From: Hippopus hippopus
Lineage: Eukaryota; Mollusca; Bivalvia; Cardiida; Cardiidae
Assembly: GCA_946811185.2 (NCBI GenBank)
Contig: OX328101.1
Span: forward strand, 21,312,122-21,376,121
Reading direction: 5' to 3'
Length of the DNA: 64,000 bases
Made by a program: the position numbers and the translations under genes. Position 1 is the stretch's first letter, and the number at the start of each line of letters is the position of its first letter. A model generated the notes under the pieces. That model saw only the letters and a list, made by a program, of their open reading frames with translations, was not told where the DNA came from and ran no database searches. Below, piece after piece: positions 21,479 to 33,084 of this stretch.

Positions 21479-23233
21479 CAGTAGAGCTCTGCGATTGACG
21501 TCTGGAGAGAGGTTGTAGGAACATGAAGGTGAGAAGATATCTTTGTTTACATCTGGGAAAAGGTACAACTTTCTTTACCACAAATCTGTCTTTCTCACTG
21601 TCAAAGTCAAGAAACTGTACAAATGATTCAGCTATACACCATGCCAGCTTTTTGCCACTGTAAGTCAAGCAGAGTTAAAACGAAAGTTTCCACAAAACTA
21701 AAGTTGTTTCCTGTTTTAAAAGCTTTAACAAGAGGTATGTTTGCTTTTTTTATCGAACGTCGGATCCAAATGGCCATCTTAAAATACATTGATCAATTAA
21801 ATGTGTTTGAAAGGACGTTGATCTGTTTTTAAACTATGAGTTCACGTGTGCTATTCCGTCCCGCTTTTTGACGTCTTGTGTATAAACTACAATGATTCGA
21901 CCAGTTTTCATTGTCAGCATTGTCCTCTGTCACAGGTACCGAGTAATTCGCACTTGACGCGAAGCTGAGGACTGATGGAATTGATACCAAAACGATATAC
22001 GCCAAAACGATATGCAAGCAGGTGGAACGAACAGGTCGTTATTCTGGGGAAAATCTATTATTCTGTTTGTAAAAGAGGTAAAGGGAAGATTGATTAAAGC
22101 AGTATGTAATTCTGTTAAAAAAACGTCCAGGATGAACATACAAGTCCATTTTCTAGTCAGAAAACATCTACAATTCGGTTTGGAGTAAAAGTATAAGGGA
22201 GACTGATTCCATTTATAAAAGCAGTGTGTCATTCTACATGAAGCATGCTGAATGTTTTACGAGACAGAAGTCAGGTTTCAGTAGAAAAGCACATGCCCTG
22301 ATACGATTTACAATGAAAATAGTATGCAACTGTCACATATTGGTGTTCCGTTGGTCTCCCTTCAAAATTTAGTACGTTTTTTTATCTTCTTCTTTCAGTA
22401 CCTACCATGACTCAATTTCCATGGAAGGAAGACTATCAGTGCAATTTGGACAGGTCTCTGACGGACACGAATACGAACCTCTGTGATCCATTACCAGCTG
22501 CAAATATCTGAATGTGGATTTCATAATTAAGATTTTTTTTTCATAAAGGTTCCTTGGAGCATTTGCTTTTAAATCTTGGTGATTAGTGCTTTGCAAATTA
22601 TCTCACTAGGTTTACTGGAATCGCACAAAGGATAAATCCGTCTTTCTGTTGGTCTAAAATTTTTACCATAACATTGTGGAACAAAATCAGTACAGAATTT
22701 TTATCTTCTTTATCATTCAAGTTATTTTCAGCAACAGTGTTAGTTTTGTCTACTGCAAGTGAGTGTCAAATTTATTCTTTCCCGTGACAAGTCATATTTT
22801 CATCTGATTCGTCAGAGAATGATCTTTTCGGTTGCTTTTAATTACATATAAAATTTGATTCTTTAGAGGTTAAACTATATATTATGGAATTTGTTTGTGC
22901 ATTGATAACGCTTCTTTTGATTTGCGCAAAATGCTTGTTCAATTTGATTAGTACTTTTTTCCCCTTAATTCTTTCTACGTCATCAGCGATATGAATTATT
23001 TTCGCAAAGAAAAATGAAATAGATTTATCCCATCTTGGATTGACAATTTTGACAATGTGCGATAATTAACTTTTAAACTACAACAAAACCATCGTCATTA
23101 GCAGTGGAATTGTCATTCTAAAAACTCGCAAAATATAAATGTCTTATAGCAGCGAAAGATTAAACTCGAGGAATACGTTCCTACTCGTCTCCTGGATCTG
23201 TATTACTAACTATAGCCAGGATTCTGACACATA

Positions 23234-24572
23234 CGAGGGCTGTTCGATATGTAATGTGTATTGTACCACAGCGCGATAACGCTTTGCACGATTTCGTGGA
23301 TGATGATACGCTTGAATAGCTCTATTGAATACCTTTTTAACGGTATAAACACGAGCCTTCAGCTCCACATAGTTTTACACTTATAATCATTTCAATAGAG
23401 CTAGTCGTTGACCACTGTTGTAAAAATGGTTGGGAAACGGATTAAGAATATTGAAGAAATTAGAGCTTATATAAAAGTTTGCACAAAACTCGGTCATTCG
23501 GTAATGCAGATTTTTACTGAATTGGGGAAAGTTTATGGGTCTGATAAGGTATCTTATGAGACAGTTCGTAGTTGGAGAAAGAAATTTCTGACTGGCACAG
23601 AGTCCGTCAAAGATGCAGCAAAATCTGGCCGACCTATGACTTTAACAGGCAAGGCAAATGTCTCAAAAGTCAGGGAAATAATTGAAAGTGATGGCAGATA
23701 CACGATTCGTGATATTGCCAACGCTGTTGGCATATCGCTATCGCGCGTGCATTTCATTTTGAAGCGTATTTTGAAAGTACGAAAGATTTCTGCCAGATGG
23801 ATACCGCATATATTGACAGATGACCAAAAACGGGTACGAGTACAAACCGCTGAGCAATTGCTCAAAATGTTTCCCAAATTCAATCAAAGACAATTTGCAA
23901 ACATTGTTACTGGTGACGAAACATGGGTTCACTATTTCGAACCAGTAAGAAAAATTGGAAACAAAATATGGCTAACTTAACACGGTAGAAGGCCTGTATT
24001 TGCCAAAAGAAGCATAAGCACAAAGAAGGTTCTTTATTGCATATTATTATCATGTGATGGTATAGCCGTACAAATTCCGGTGCCGAAGGGCGAAAGTGTT
24101 ACAGGTCGGTATTACCGAGATGTTATACTAAAAAAGGTCAAGCAATATTATTTTAAACGACGCCCTGTGTCAGGATTTAGGCATGTTCGTCTACTTCATG
24201 ATAATGCTCCATCACATACATCTGAGCTTGTGAAGCAATTTTTGAAGTCGGAGAAGATTACCGTCTTGCCACACCCACCATACTCTCCAGATCTAGCCCC
24301 ATGCGACTTTTTCCTTTTTCCAAAACTTAAAAAGTTCTTATCTGGTCGTCGTTACAAGTCCCGACAAGCCCTTGGCTCAGCCATCAGTCAGTGCCTCAGA
24401 GGTCTACCTAAATCAGCGTACCGTGACGCATTTCAGAAATGGATTCAGAGATTGAAATTATTTATTTCAAACCGCGGAGAATACTTTGAAGGGATGTAAT
24501 GTTCATTTCACTATTTGAGTCGAATGCTTTTGAGATATCGTACAATACACATTACATATCGAACAACCCTCG
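23234..24572 (+). mobile_element. mariner transposon (Tc1/mariner superfamily), nearly intact
   Basis: A 1339-bp element bounded by 33-bp TIRs (23234-23266 and 24540-24572) that differ at one base. The outer ends read CGAGGGCTGTTCGATATGTA and its near complement. A TA dinucleotide flanks each side (23232-23233 and 24573-24574), the standard mariner target duplication. One transposase gene inside is interrupted by a single stop. Confidence 0.95.
23426..24499 (+). pseudogene. mariner transposase, DD34D, one in-frame stop
   Basis: Cut-and-paste DNA transposase: it binds the element TIRs and moves the DNA in the nucleus. From the first ATG the frame runs 358 codons, broken only by TAA at codon 185 (23978-23980), with the same frame continuing on both sides. 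The N-terminal paired HTH region covers about 1-110, with GRPMTL at its linker, followed by a WIPHILTD motif (the family has WVPHEL). Catalytic residues are visible: D164 (TGDETWVHYF), D259 (LLHDNAPSH) and D294 (PYSPDLAPCDFFLFP), with exactly 34 residues between the last two. Length is typical. Apart from the stop it looks functional, so this copy is recently inactivated. Confidence 0.93.
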
Positions 24573-26025
24573 TACAGTGAATTTTAAACTTGTTTATGAG
24601 CGCGGTCCCAATTGATAAAACGTAGAACTCTAAAGATAAAGTGCTTTCAAGTATTATTAGTTATTCCTTAATTACACATGTACAGTATATATAGAAGCAA
24701 AGGTACTTTAGAAACAGAAATCTTACTGCCATTCATTAAAACTTGATGGAGCATGGATCATTTTAGATTTCTACTTTATGCCTGACAATGTTTAACTCTC
24801 TCTCTGTGTGTGTGTCTCTCTCTCTGTACATGTATGTTCAAATACAACAGACATAAAAAATATCTCTTCACAAATCTTGATAAAACTTACACAGACTGTG
24901 GTAATTTACGTTTAATATTGACTAGAGATAAGGAATTAGATAGTCTTGTATGAAAGTTATAATTTCTTTTATATGTACGTGTCTGTACACCATGACGCAA
25001 ACGATACATCACCCAATCACTCAAAGACTTTTCAGAGTATTAATTTTAGAGTTTGAAAGCGAAAGTACAATAAGTCACGGTAAGGATGACAAAAACCATT
25101 TCAGCATCCGATATATAATAAAAAAAATCAAACTAGATTCGGAGACTGCATCTACCGAGTACATGGTATGTCTTCCAACTTCATGGATACAATAAAGGAT
25201 GCCAGAAGGAATTGATTGAAAGAGTTCTTTCTACACAAGTTTTTTGGATGGTCCTCTTCTAGTTCATCTGCTAATACCCTTGGACCGAGTTTTGGTTGTG
25301 GTACACGTCATTCCAATTCGTTCAAAACGTGTTCTATTGAGTTTAACACGGTGATTTCAACGGAGAGTTCCAACGTAGGAGTTCCATAATAACTGTTTCT
25401 GCATTCAGAAAGGTTTTGTACTGCTGGAATATTAGACATCCTTTGAGGTTTTGAAAGAGAGCATATGGTTAGTTAAACGTCGTCAAGTCTTTGTGTTGAA
25501 ATATATATAGTTATTTACAATGGAGTGTAACCAGAGGTAGTGGCAGGTCTCCTCGGCCACAGCGGTTTTGCTACATGACAGCGTAAACTAACGTTGAATC
25601 GCTCAACAATTCTGCAAAAAACCGACCATTTAATTGGTATACGCGTAATTATACACTGGATGCGGCTCGATGCTATGCATGACATCGACGATGGTTCTCG
25701 ATTCATTTATGATACCGCTGTTGCATTTTGTATGTGCTCTAATATTTCATATTTGATTTTGGATGCTAGTTTTATACAGTTCAGTAACGACAGAGTCAAA
25801 TGTTTGCTGTGGAAAACCAACGCAGATTTAGCGAGAACCCCCGTTTCTGATTCCACAGGCGTTTCTTTACTCTCTATGACTTCCTTTACTTCTTACAGGA
25901 CGTGGAATCTCAGCTTTGTTCGTCTGAATATGAATACCAGAAAGTGTACATTCCAAATACCATTAAACAATTACTGTACATCTATCAACACTAATGCAAG
26001 TCACAACAGAAGTAAATTAAGCTGC

Positions 26026-26031
26026 TTTATT
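26026..26031 (-). promoter_or_regulatory. Candidate polyadenylation signal, ninjurin gene
   Basis: AATAAA on the minus strand, about 30 nt past the stop codon. Confidence 0.5.
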
Positions 26032-26060
26032 TGCACTCTTATAATGGTTGATATGTCTTT

Positions 26061-26531
26061 TTATTTCAATGTGTTGTTTTTTACGATATTTGCTACGTTT
26101 TCTGGTTGAGGTAGAAAAGTGTTAGATGAAGAGCCAATAATTGAATGAGGTTCAACGCCAAGTCCGGTTATAAATACGTTAGACACAATAATCAAAAGCA
26201 CTAGAATGTTGCCCATTTTATCTAATCGTTCAGCAATTACTTTTTTCTTGTGGTCTTCGGGATAAACCTTTGGTGGGACTTCGGAACTGTGCTCCTCTAG
26301 CTTTCTCTCTATTGACCATATAACTAACATACTGATTGTGAATATGACTTGCAAAAAGATTGACATAGATATAAAGACAAATAAAGGAATATAGTATTTG
26401 TCATCGCTATCCAGTGATAAAAGAGCTTTAAGCTGGGACACGTTCGCCATCAGCAATGCTACATCCATCAATTGGTGAATGAAATTCCGCTTACCGACAT
26501 AAACATTGGGAACCCCATGCGCCTGAAGATC
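26061..26531 (-). CDS. Ninjurin coding exon 2 (both membrane helices)
   Basis: The acceptor CATTTCAG follows a long T-run (A-run 26541-26561 on the plus strand). Starts DLQAHGVPNVYVGKRNF and ends at TAA 26063-26061. Confidence 0.9.
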   Translation of the reverse strand, partial: DLQAHGVPNVYVGKRNFIHQLMDVALLMANVSQLKALLSLDSDDKYYIPLFVFISMSIFLQVIFTISMLVIWSIERKLEEHSSEVPPKVYPEDHKKKVIAERLDKMGNILVLLIIVSNVFITGLGVEPHSIIGSSSNTFLPQPENVANIVKNNTLK

Positions 26532-27487
26532 CTGAAATGAAAAAAAAAAAAAAAAAAAAAAAGATCGAAATAAACGTCTTATCAAAATACACGTACTCTT
26601 GAATATTTATTGCAGGTGCAATATTCATATGGCAGGTTCCTAAATTTTAGATACATCTGGTTTACCCTTTTGTTTATTTGCATCAAAATAGTACTGTTGC
26701 ATCAACAAAGGCCTCTAAATCAGCAATGAAACTCAGTTTCGTTGCTTATTTAGACGCCTTTGTTGATGTCTAAGTCAAAGAAAGAAACTGTCCTAAACAA
26801 TTATTTGCTACTTTCCCACAACGGGTACTTTTACCTGAACTTAGGGGAAGACAGTACTATACGGTAATACAGGTAAGAGCAGCTGTTCAAATTGGTCTCT
26901 GAAGGAAAAGATTGTCCTGAGCAGGTGCCTCCTTTCCTACACCAGGAAAGTTTTTGCGTATAGATTGTGGAAAATAATTTAGCTGCTGAAATTTATCATT
27001 TTCTTTCAGTTTTGTACTCGATGGTGTTTGTCTGCCAAAATGTTCTGAAATTCAAATGTTGGAGAATTATCAAGCTGTCCATACTTTACTTAACATATCC
27101 CAGCTCATAACTTTTCCTTTAAAGCTGTATTTGCAAGGTCAAATGGTGTTTAGAGAATGCCTTGAGGAGTAGCGATTTAGTTTTTCCAAACATGTTCTGC
27201 CAAATTGCTTTTTGAGCTATGACTTTAATGTATGTTTTTTTTTGTGCGTGTGTTTTTTTTTTTAATTAAACCAAGTAAACAGGGTTGAGTACCGATTTGA
27301 CAAAGCTGTGAGATTGTCAGTAGCAATACTCTGTTCTTACATATACAGAGTTAATGTTTGCTGAGAAAAATCTAATATGAATGTAATATTAACCTACCCT
27401 GAAACCAATATCCACCTCCTCCTGTCCATGATCGTCTTTTGATGACAGACTGATCTCGCTTATGGCCAGATTTTCATTGCCTGCCAT
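26061..27487 (-). CDS. Ninjurin family protein
   Basis: Two coding exons (27487-27398 and 26531-26061) join in phase 0 to 186 residues. The Ninjurin domain starts near residue 39. It has an amphipathic segment ending MDVALLMANVSQLKALL, which is diagnostic for the family, then membrane helices at about 76-102 and 137-155 (MGNILVLLIIVSNVFITGLG). Vertebrate NINJ1 oligomerises at the plasma membrane to rupture dying cells, and a Lys/Asp pair in this segment matters there; here K44/R45 and D53 occupy the corresponding places. The loop between the helices is longer than usual, with a KVYPEDHKKK stretch, and the C-terminal tail of about 30 residues is polar. Whether it drives lysis or adhesion cannot be read from sequence. 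Upstream 5' UTR exons were not identified. Confidence 0.9.
26700..26768 (-). repeat. Compact hairpin inside the ninjurin intron
   Basis: CATCAACAAAGGCCTCTAAA and its near complement at 26749-26768 form a stem of about 31 bp with few mismatches and a loop of only a few bases. The size resembles a miRNA precursor, but it could equally be a tiny foldback. It lies in intron 26532-27397, which otherwise shows nothing recognisable. Confidence 0.7.
27398..27487 (-). CDS. Ninjurin coding exon 1
   Basis: 30 codons from the ATG at 27487, acidic (KDDHGQEEVDIGF), ending at a GTAGGT donor. In-frame upstream codons exist, but the Met chosen gives the usual short polar N-terminus. Confidence 0.75.
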
Positions 27488-29002
27488 TTCAGTTTGAAAC
27501 CTTTGCATACACTGCACAGCAACGAATCCACACAACGGCTTGGTAAGGTACTTCGGATTAAAGTAAAACCTTCTGAAAAAAGGATGAAATTTAATCATGA
27601 TCATGTTGAATGTGTTGTTTGTGCAGAATAATCAATTCTGCAATGGCCAGACCCTGTACGTAATTTGGCAATAAATACGTGACTAACTATTCAGTTATAG
27701 AACACAGATTGGAGTGGCAAAGCCTTGTTTTATTGTATAAATATTTCAGTTCACATCATATTCATATTCAGTTTCGTAGTTGTTTGCGTCGAATTGTCCC
27801 CACTCAGGTTTTCCTGATGATAAATATCAAATGTGTGACCACTAACACTTGATAAAGTGTTTTTAAACTTGAATAATTTAGAGAAGACGTGATGTGATTA
27901 AAATAGTAGAAAAATTATATCGTAAAATGTCGATAAGGACACTTACCTATACAAAAGCGTGAGTGATTAAGTCTCCAAATACAGGTAGAAAAAGGCAAAC
28001 CGTCAATATGTGAATATATTTAGTAAAACAATTTTTTCGAGCTAGTTCAAAAGTATCAGCTTGAATATAAATACAGATAAAATTCCAAAAATAGTAACAA
28101 AAAATGACGATGTAAACGCACACACAAGTTTTACAAACAGTGATATTGAGGTCAAGCTTATTAATAAAGCTAGGTCTACGTTCTTGATAAGCCCTGTTCA
28201 AATACGTTACTGTCAATCCAAAAGATAGAGCCCAGTTTTATTAAAACTGAACCCTTGATTGTGTACAGTAGTAAGCCGTCTTTCATATCATAAGGAAACT
28301 TTAAGATCCCAGCGAATTCACTGTAAAAAGATGATAAAAATGATCGAAAGGTACAGCTCTGAAAATTAATTTGAAAGGAAAGAACTCAATGTTTAATCTT
28401 TATGCTTGTTACAAGTCTGGGTAACCATGTCTATCATTCTCAATATTTTACTTACTAAATAAAGATAATTACAGGAACGAACCGAATGTTTGCATTTTTA
28501 AATGGATAATACTTAAATTTGACCATTACTGATATCGAGCAGACTATGGCGAGACTTGCATGTGCATGGCCATGCAATCTCATCTACACCTACTCTCCTC
28601 ACAAAGGTCATCCAAGTTAAAAGTAGAATATACACAGCGCTTGCCTCACCATTGGCTGGGCACAAATGAAAAATGAAAGAACCGTCTTTGAAGTTTGATA
28701 GAATCAAAGTTGAAAAGTATAATATTCAACTGAGGCATGCATCTGTGACAGTCATAGTTTAGAGTACTCATGGCAGTTTCTCTAGTCTGAAAAGGTAAAT
28801 ATTATGGGAAGTGTTGCCGTGATACAACAGATCTGCTGTTCTAATTTTGAATCCCGTTTTGTTTACATACTACAAGGTTACTCTTGTGTTTCTTTCGGAC
28901 TTTCTGTCAGCCGCTACTTTCTCTTTAACAAATAAATTCCTTGGTCAGTTCATGTTTTCACAGCACTGATTGGTAACAACCCAAAAGACCACCTGTGTCG
29001 AT

Positions 29003-29240
29003 ACACTGAATGGTGTTTTACTCTGCCTTCAATATTATTTCGGTTATTTCACGGCGACGGGTCAGATATTAATGTGTGTCCATAGTTTAACCAGCGCTAG
29101 GCTAGGGTTTAGAAGTTTTTTTCCCAAGGACACTCCCTCGAAAAACTTAGTGCTTCCAGTGTGGCTCGAGTTCAGGGCCTTCAGGTTACGAGTCCTACAC
29201 TTTACCACTGAGCAACGCAGGACCCGCACCGATACACAAT
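29003..29240 (-). mobile_element. tRNA-derived SINE
   Basis: On the minus strand a tRNA-like head has an A-box region GCTCAGTGGTAAAGTGTAGG and a B-box-like CTGAACTCGAGCC. The body includes CCTTGGGAAAAAAACTTCTA and GTGAAATAACCGAAATAATA, and the 3' end GGCAGAGTAAAACACCATTC. The body matches the piece at 36460-36620. The gap 27490-29000 contains no other recognisable feature. Confidence 0.75.
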
Positions 29241-29342
29241 TTAAATAATGTGGAACATTGGTTTGAATACCTAAATAACTTAGCAAATGTATCAATATCA
29301 TAATCAGACATGTTGTGGTCGAAAACATAGGGTATCCTCTAA

Positions 29343-30581
29343 ACAAGAGGGCCATGATGGCCCTGAAGTCGCTCACCTGAGTCTTTTGACCAAACATGAA
29401 CCATTTTCAATCTCTTTTGAGATATTATGACAAACATTCTTCCAAGATTTTCATGAGTATTTGACTGAAAAAGGTTTTTTGAAAATTTGACTCAGTGACC
29501 TAGTTACTGACCCGAAATGATCCACTTGCAAACTGGTCCAAGAAATCATCAAGCCAAACATTCTGACCAAGTTTCATGAGTATAGGATTGAAAATGTGGC
29601 CTCTAGAGCATACACAAGGTTTTTCTAAGATATGATCTAGTGACCTAGATTTTGACCCGACATGACCCATTTTCAAACTCATCTATGATATAATTAAGAC
29701 AAACATTCTGACCAACTTTCAAGAGTTTTGGGCTGAAAATGTGACCTCTAGAGCCTACACAAGGTTTTCCTAAGATATGACCTAGTGACCTAGTTTTCGA
29801 CCTAACATGACCCATTTTTGAACTCGTCTGAGATATCATCAAGGCAAACATTCTGACTAACTTTCAAGAATTTTGGACAGAAAATGTGGCCTCTAGAGCG
29901 TACACAAGGTTTTTCTAAGATTTGATCTAGTGACCTAGTTATTGACTTGACATGACCTATTTTCAAACTCATGCAAGGTATCATCAAGACAAACATTTTG
30001 ACCAATTTTCAAGATTTTGGACTGAAAATGTGGCCTCTAGAGCGTACACAAAGTTTTTCTTAGATTTGACCTAGTGACCTAGTTTTTGACCTGATATGAC
30101 CCATTTTCAAACTCGTCTAAGGTATCATCAAGACAAACATTCTGACCAAATTTCAAGAGTTTTGGACGGAAAATGTGGCTTCTAGAGCGTACACAAGGTT
30201 TTTCTAAGATTTGACCTAGTGACCAAGTTTTTGATCGGACATGACCCATTTTCAAAGTCATTTGAGAAATCATCAAGACAAACATTCTGGCCAATTTTCA
30301 GGAGTTTTGGACTGAAAATGTGGTCTCTAGCGCGTACATAAGGTTTTTCTAAGATTTGACCTAGTGACCTAGTTTTTGACACTACATGATCCATTTTCGA
30401 AGTCGTCCGAGATATTATCAAGACAAACATTCTGACCGAGTTTCACGAGTATCAGACTGAAAATGTGGCCTCTAGAGCGTACACAAGGTAAAAGTTGACG
30501 ACGCACGACGGACGACGCACGACGGGCGCCGGGCACGATCACAAAAGCTCACCTTGAGCACTTTGTGCTCAGGTGAGCTAA
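29343..30581 (+). mobile_element. Pearl-like element with 145-bp tandem core
   Basis: Left end ACAAGAGGGCCATGATGGCC (a short hairpin), then GTCGCTCACCTGAG. The core has about seven and a half units: TACACAAGG recurs at about 29611, 29756, 29901, 30045, 30190, 30335 and 30480, a steady period of 145 bp. It carries TGACCTAGTGACCTAGTTTT, ATGACCCATTTTCAAACTCG and AGACAAACATTCTGACCAA. A GACGACGCACGACGGGCGCC run and the hairpin GAGCACTTTGTGCTC precede the terminal AGGTGAGCTAA. A hairpin just inside a CTAA-type end is a Helitron-like terminus. Many open frames arise from the repeats; since 145 is not a multiple of 3, they are not one coding array. Confidence 0.9.
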
Positions 30582-30959
30582 AAAGGGACTGCAAGGCCTT
30601 TTATGGCTCACCTAATACCGTATTTCCATTGCTATCGCTTGAATCTAAATGTTGAAGTAATACGATGAAGAAAAGATGTTAAGTAAATGAAGCTGTCTCG
30701 TGACAACAACAATTCTGGACAAAATATTACGGACTCCTTATTATAAAGCTCAGTAACCTAGATTTTTTTAAAACCAAATTTGACACGGTTTTAAACTTTG
30801 TCATGATACTTTGATACTTTGAAGACAGACAAAAAAACAAAACATGTCTTCTGGCTGCCAACAATGTGTACCATTTACATGAATTATTGACCACCTTTTC
30901 TCTTTTCCATACCTTGAACAGCATCGTATAATTGATCTATTTGTTACGCAAATATCCAC

Positions 30960-31836
30960 TTACACTTACATGGTCACAGGAGACTTTTAAAAGTTAATGT
31001 CTTTACAAGATTTTTCACCAATTTCACCCCGAAATTAAGAATTAATCCACTGTCGTACAATTTCTAGTTTAGCCTAAATGATATCGAGGCAAGTATTTTG
31101 TGAACATTTCATAATTATTGAATGAAAACTATTCATGAAATGTCTTTAAGATTCTTTAGCAGTTTAAACGGGTAACTTTGATTTTGATCCTGAGCCACCA
31201 AAATCTATCCTGTGTATATATACACTGGGGGAAAGTACATAGTAACCTGGATATCAAACAGAAACTCTGGACATAAAGATAATGAGTGACTATGTTATTG
31301 ATTTGATCAACAGCTTATTGCCGAAATTGACTCTTTTTTTGTTTACTGCTTGTGAATGAAAAGGACACTTCTAGGCAATAGTTAAACCCGAAGCTGTTTA
31401 AAGCACTTTTTGTTGGAAAACATATAGCCGTATCGGACAGTGCAGGCTGCATCCTCCAGATTTTTCATCGGTTTAATATAAATTGACCTGGTTGACCTTC
31501 CACACATGTCAATTTTTTGACTATGGCAAGATATCATTGAAAAGGCCTTTGACAAAATATCATGAAAATTGGTTAAAGAACGGGATTCGTAGAGCATTAG
31601 CAAGAATTTTCGTTAATTTTGCACTGCGATCTAGATTTCTCATGCCACATAATTAAGTTTTTAAGCCGCCATAAGAATTATCCGTTTAAACGTTTTCAAC
31701 AAGTAAATGTTCCATGAAGATCGCGACCTCTATATTCTAAACAAGTGACTTGCTGGCGACGCCTAACGGAGGGCAAACAACGGGCGCCGGACAACAAGCA
31801 ACGATCAAACCTCTTAGTCTTCAGGTGAGCCGATAA
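30960..31836 (+). mobile_element. Probable decayed pearl-like element
   Basis: The right end (GGGCGCCGGACAACAAGCAA, then CTTCAGGTGAGCCGATAA) parallels the end of the element at 29343. Inside, AAATATCATGAAAATTGG, GATCTAGATTTCTCATG and similar text look like degraded units, but no regular period could be read. Confidence 0.45.
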
Positions 31837-32005
31837 ATGTACCAAATGTAGCCTACTTGTTTTAAACTAGCACAGCGGAATTTCTGATCTAATTGTGGGC
31901 GATATCTATTACCAACAGTCACAGTATGAAGTATGTTTTACATTGAACTACTTTTAACACAGGAAGACCAGTTTGCCGATCGTCTCGTTCGGTAAGTCGG
32001 TCAGA

Positions 32006-33084
32006 TAACCCTTTATCATACAAGACCAAGTGTTAACGACCTTGCAGAAAAATGCTTCAAAAAACATTAACGGAACAGGAGAAAATAGTGGTTATCAGTA
32101 TTTCCTCTCTATTCCGTAAATGGTTTCTACCTCTTCAAAGACAAATAGTACCATTTGAACACCTAGTTATCGTCTGCAAATGCTCTTAATTTGGACAAGT
32201 CTAAGTTTTGTCGTTTGGAAAGCAAAGTTAACCCTTTACAAGTCGACATCTGTTGAAGACTTATCTATACTGAGGGCATTTGCAGACGGAATATTAGATG
32301 TAGCCAAAATAAGAGTATTTGTCTGTGAAAGAACAGAAAACAAGTGTGGTCAATGCGCAAATTGCTGGTTACTCCTTTTTCCATAGTATTTTCAAAAGCT
32401 TTTGTTCTTAGGGTAAAACAGGGTTGTTTGCTAAAGGGGTTAATCAGGTCAAAGTGAATCAGAAATTGTCCATCATCAATCGTTCTTTAAATTATTATTT
32501 TATTGAGTATGATGACTGTGAGAATAGCCGTCTCATTAGTTTGGTGGATATTTCTCAGTCTGTCACATGTGTCCGTGCTTGTCTGCATGTCTGTGTGTTT
32601 TCTTTTCACGTGAAAATATTCTAATTTATCACTTGAGCACACGACCCTATCTTTGACATGTCCAAATTAAAAGCGTCTACAGACGACGACATAGTGAACG
32701 TGGCTAAAATTAATGTTTCGTATGTAGTGGGTCAGAAAATATTGTCGAAAAAGGAGAAAATGGTGGTAACCAGCATTTTCTCCTCTTTCTCACAAAGTTT
32801 CCAAAAGATATTTTCTCTACTGTCAATTAAACACGAAATTGTTTGGTAAATGGCTTTACAAAAAGAGTTGTTAACCCTTAGGTTGCTAAGTGCGACTCAC
32901 TGACCTTCTGCGGACAGTGTAAATGCAAGATCAGACTGCACAGAACGTGCAGTCTGATCTTGGATCTACACTGTCCGACAAGGATATATATTTTTCCCGC
33001 AAAGAATAGTTTTGAAATAGCAACATTTGGGTTTTACTATCGACATGAAAGTTTCGTGTTAGTTATTTAGCAGGATAAGGGTTA
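32006..33084. mobile_element. Cluster: three M2 elements and one M1 element
   Basis: M2 copies lie at 32006-32232, 32229-32442 (sharing the junction GTTAACCCTTTACAAG with the first) and 32645-32855 (palindrome AATGGTGGTAACCAGCATTT). The M1 at 32871-33084 is one of the best preserved: TTAACCCTTAGGTTGCTAAG to GCAGGATAAGGGTTAA, 214 bp, with the palindrome CAGACTGCACAGAACGTGCA. It shows complementary TTAACCCTTA/TAAGGGTTAA ends. Confidence 0.85.

Noticed and set aside
23554..23932. Minus-strand frames across the mariner transposase
   Set aside because: Antisense shadows of the transposase coding strand.
25594..26109. Plus-strand frame of 171 codons overlapping the ninjurin 3' end
   Set aside because: Its 3' part is antisense to the ninjurin exon. 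No domain, signal or codon pattern supports a protein.
29500..30430. Overlapping minus-strand frames giving a repeated CVRSRGHIFSPKLLK-like peptide
   Set aside because: They arise from the 145-bp tandem core. The unit length is not a multiple of three, so successive units fall in different frames, and the same occurs on the other strand of the inverted copy at 48582-49673.
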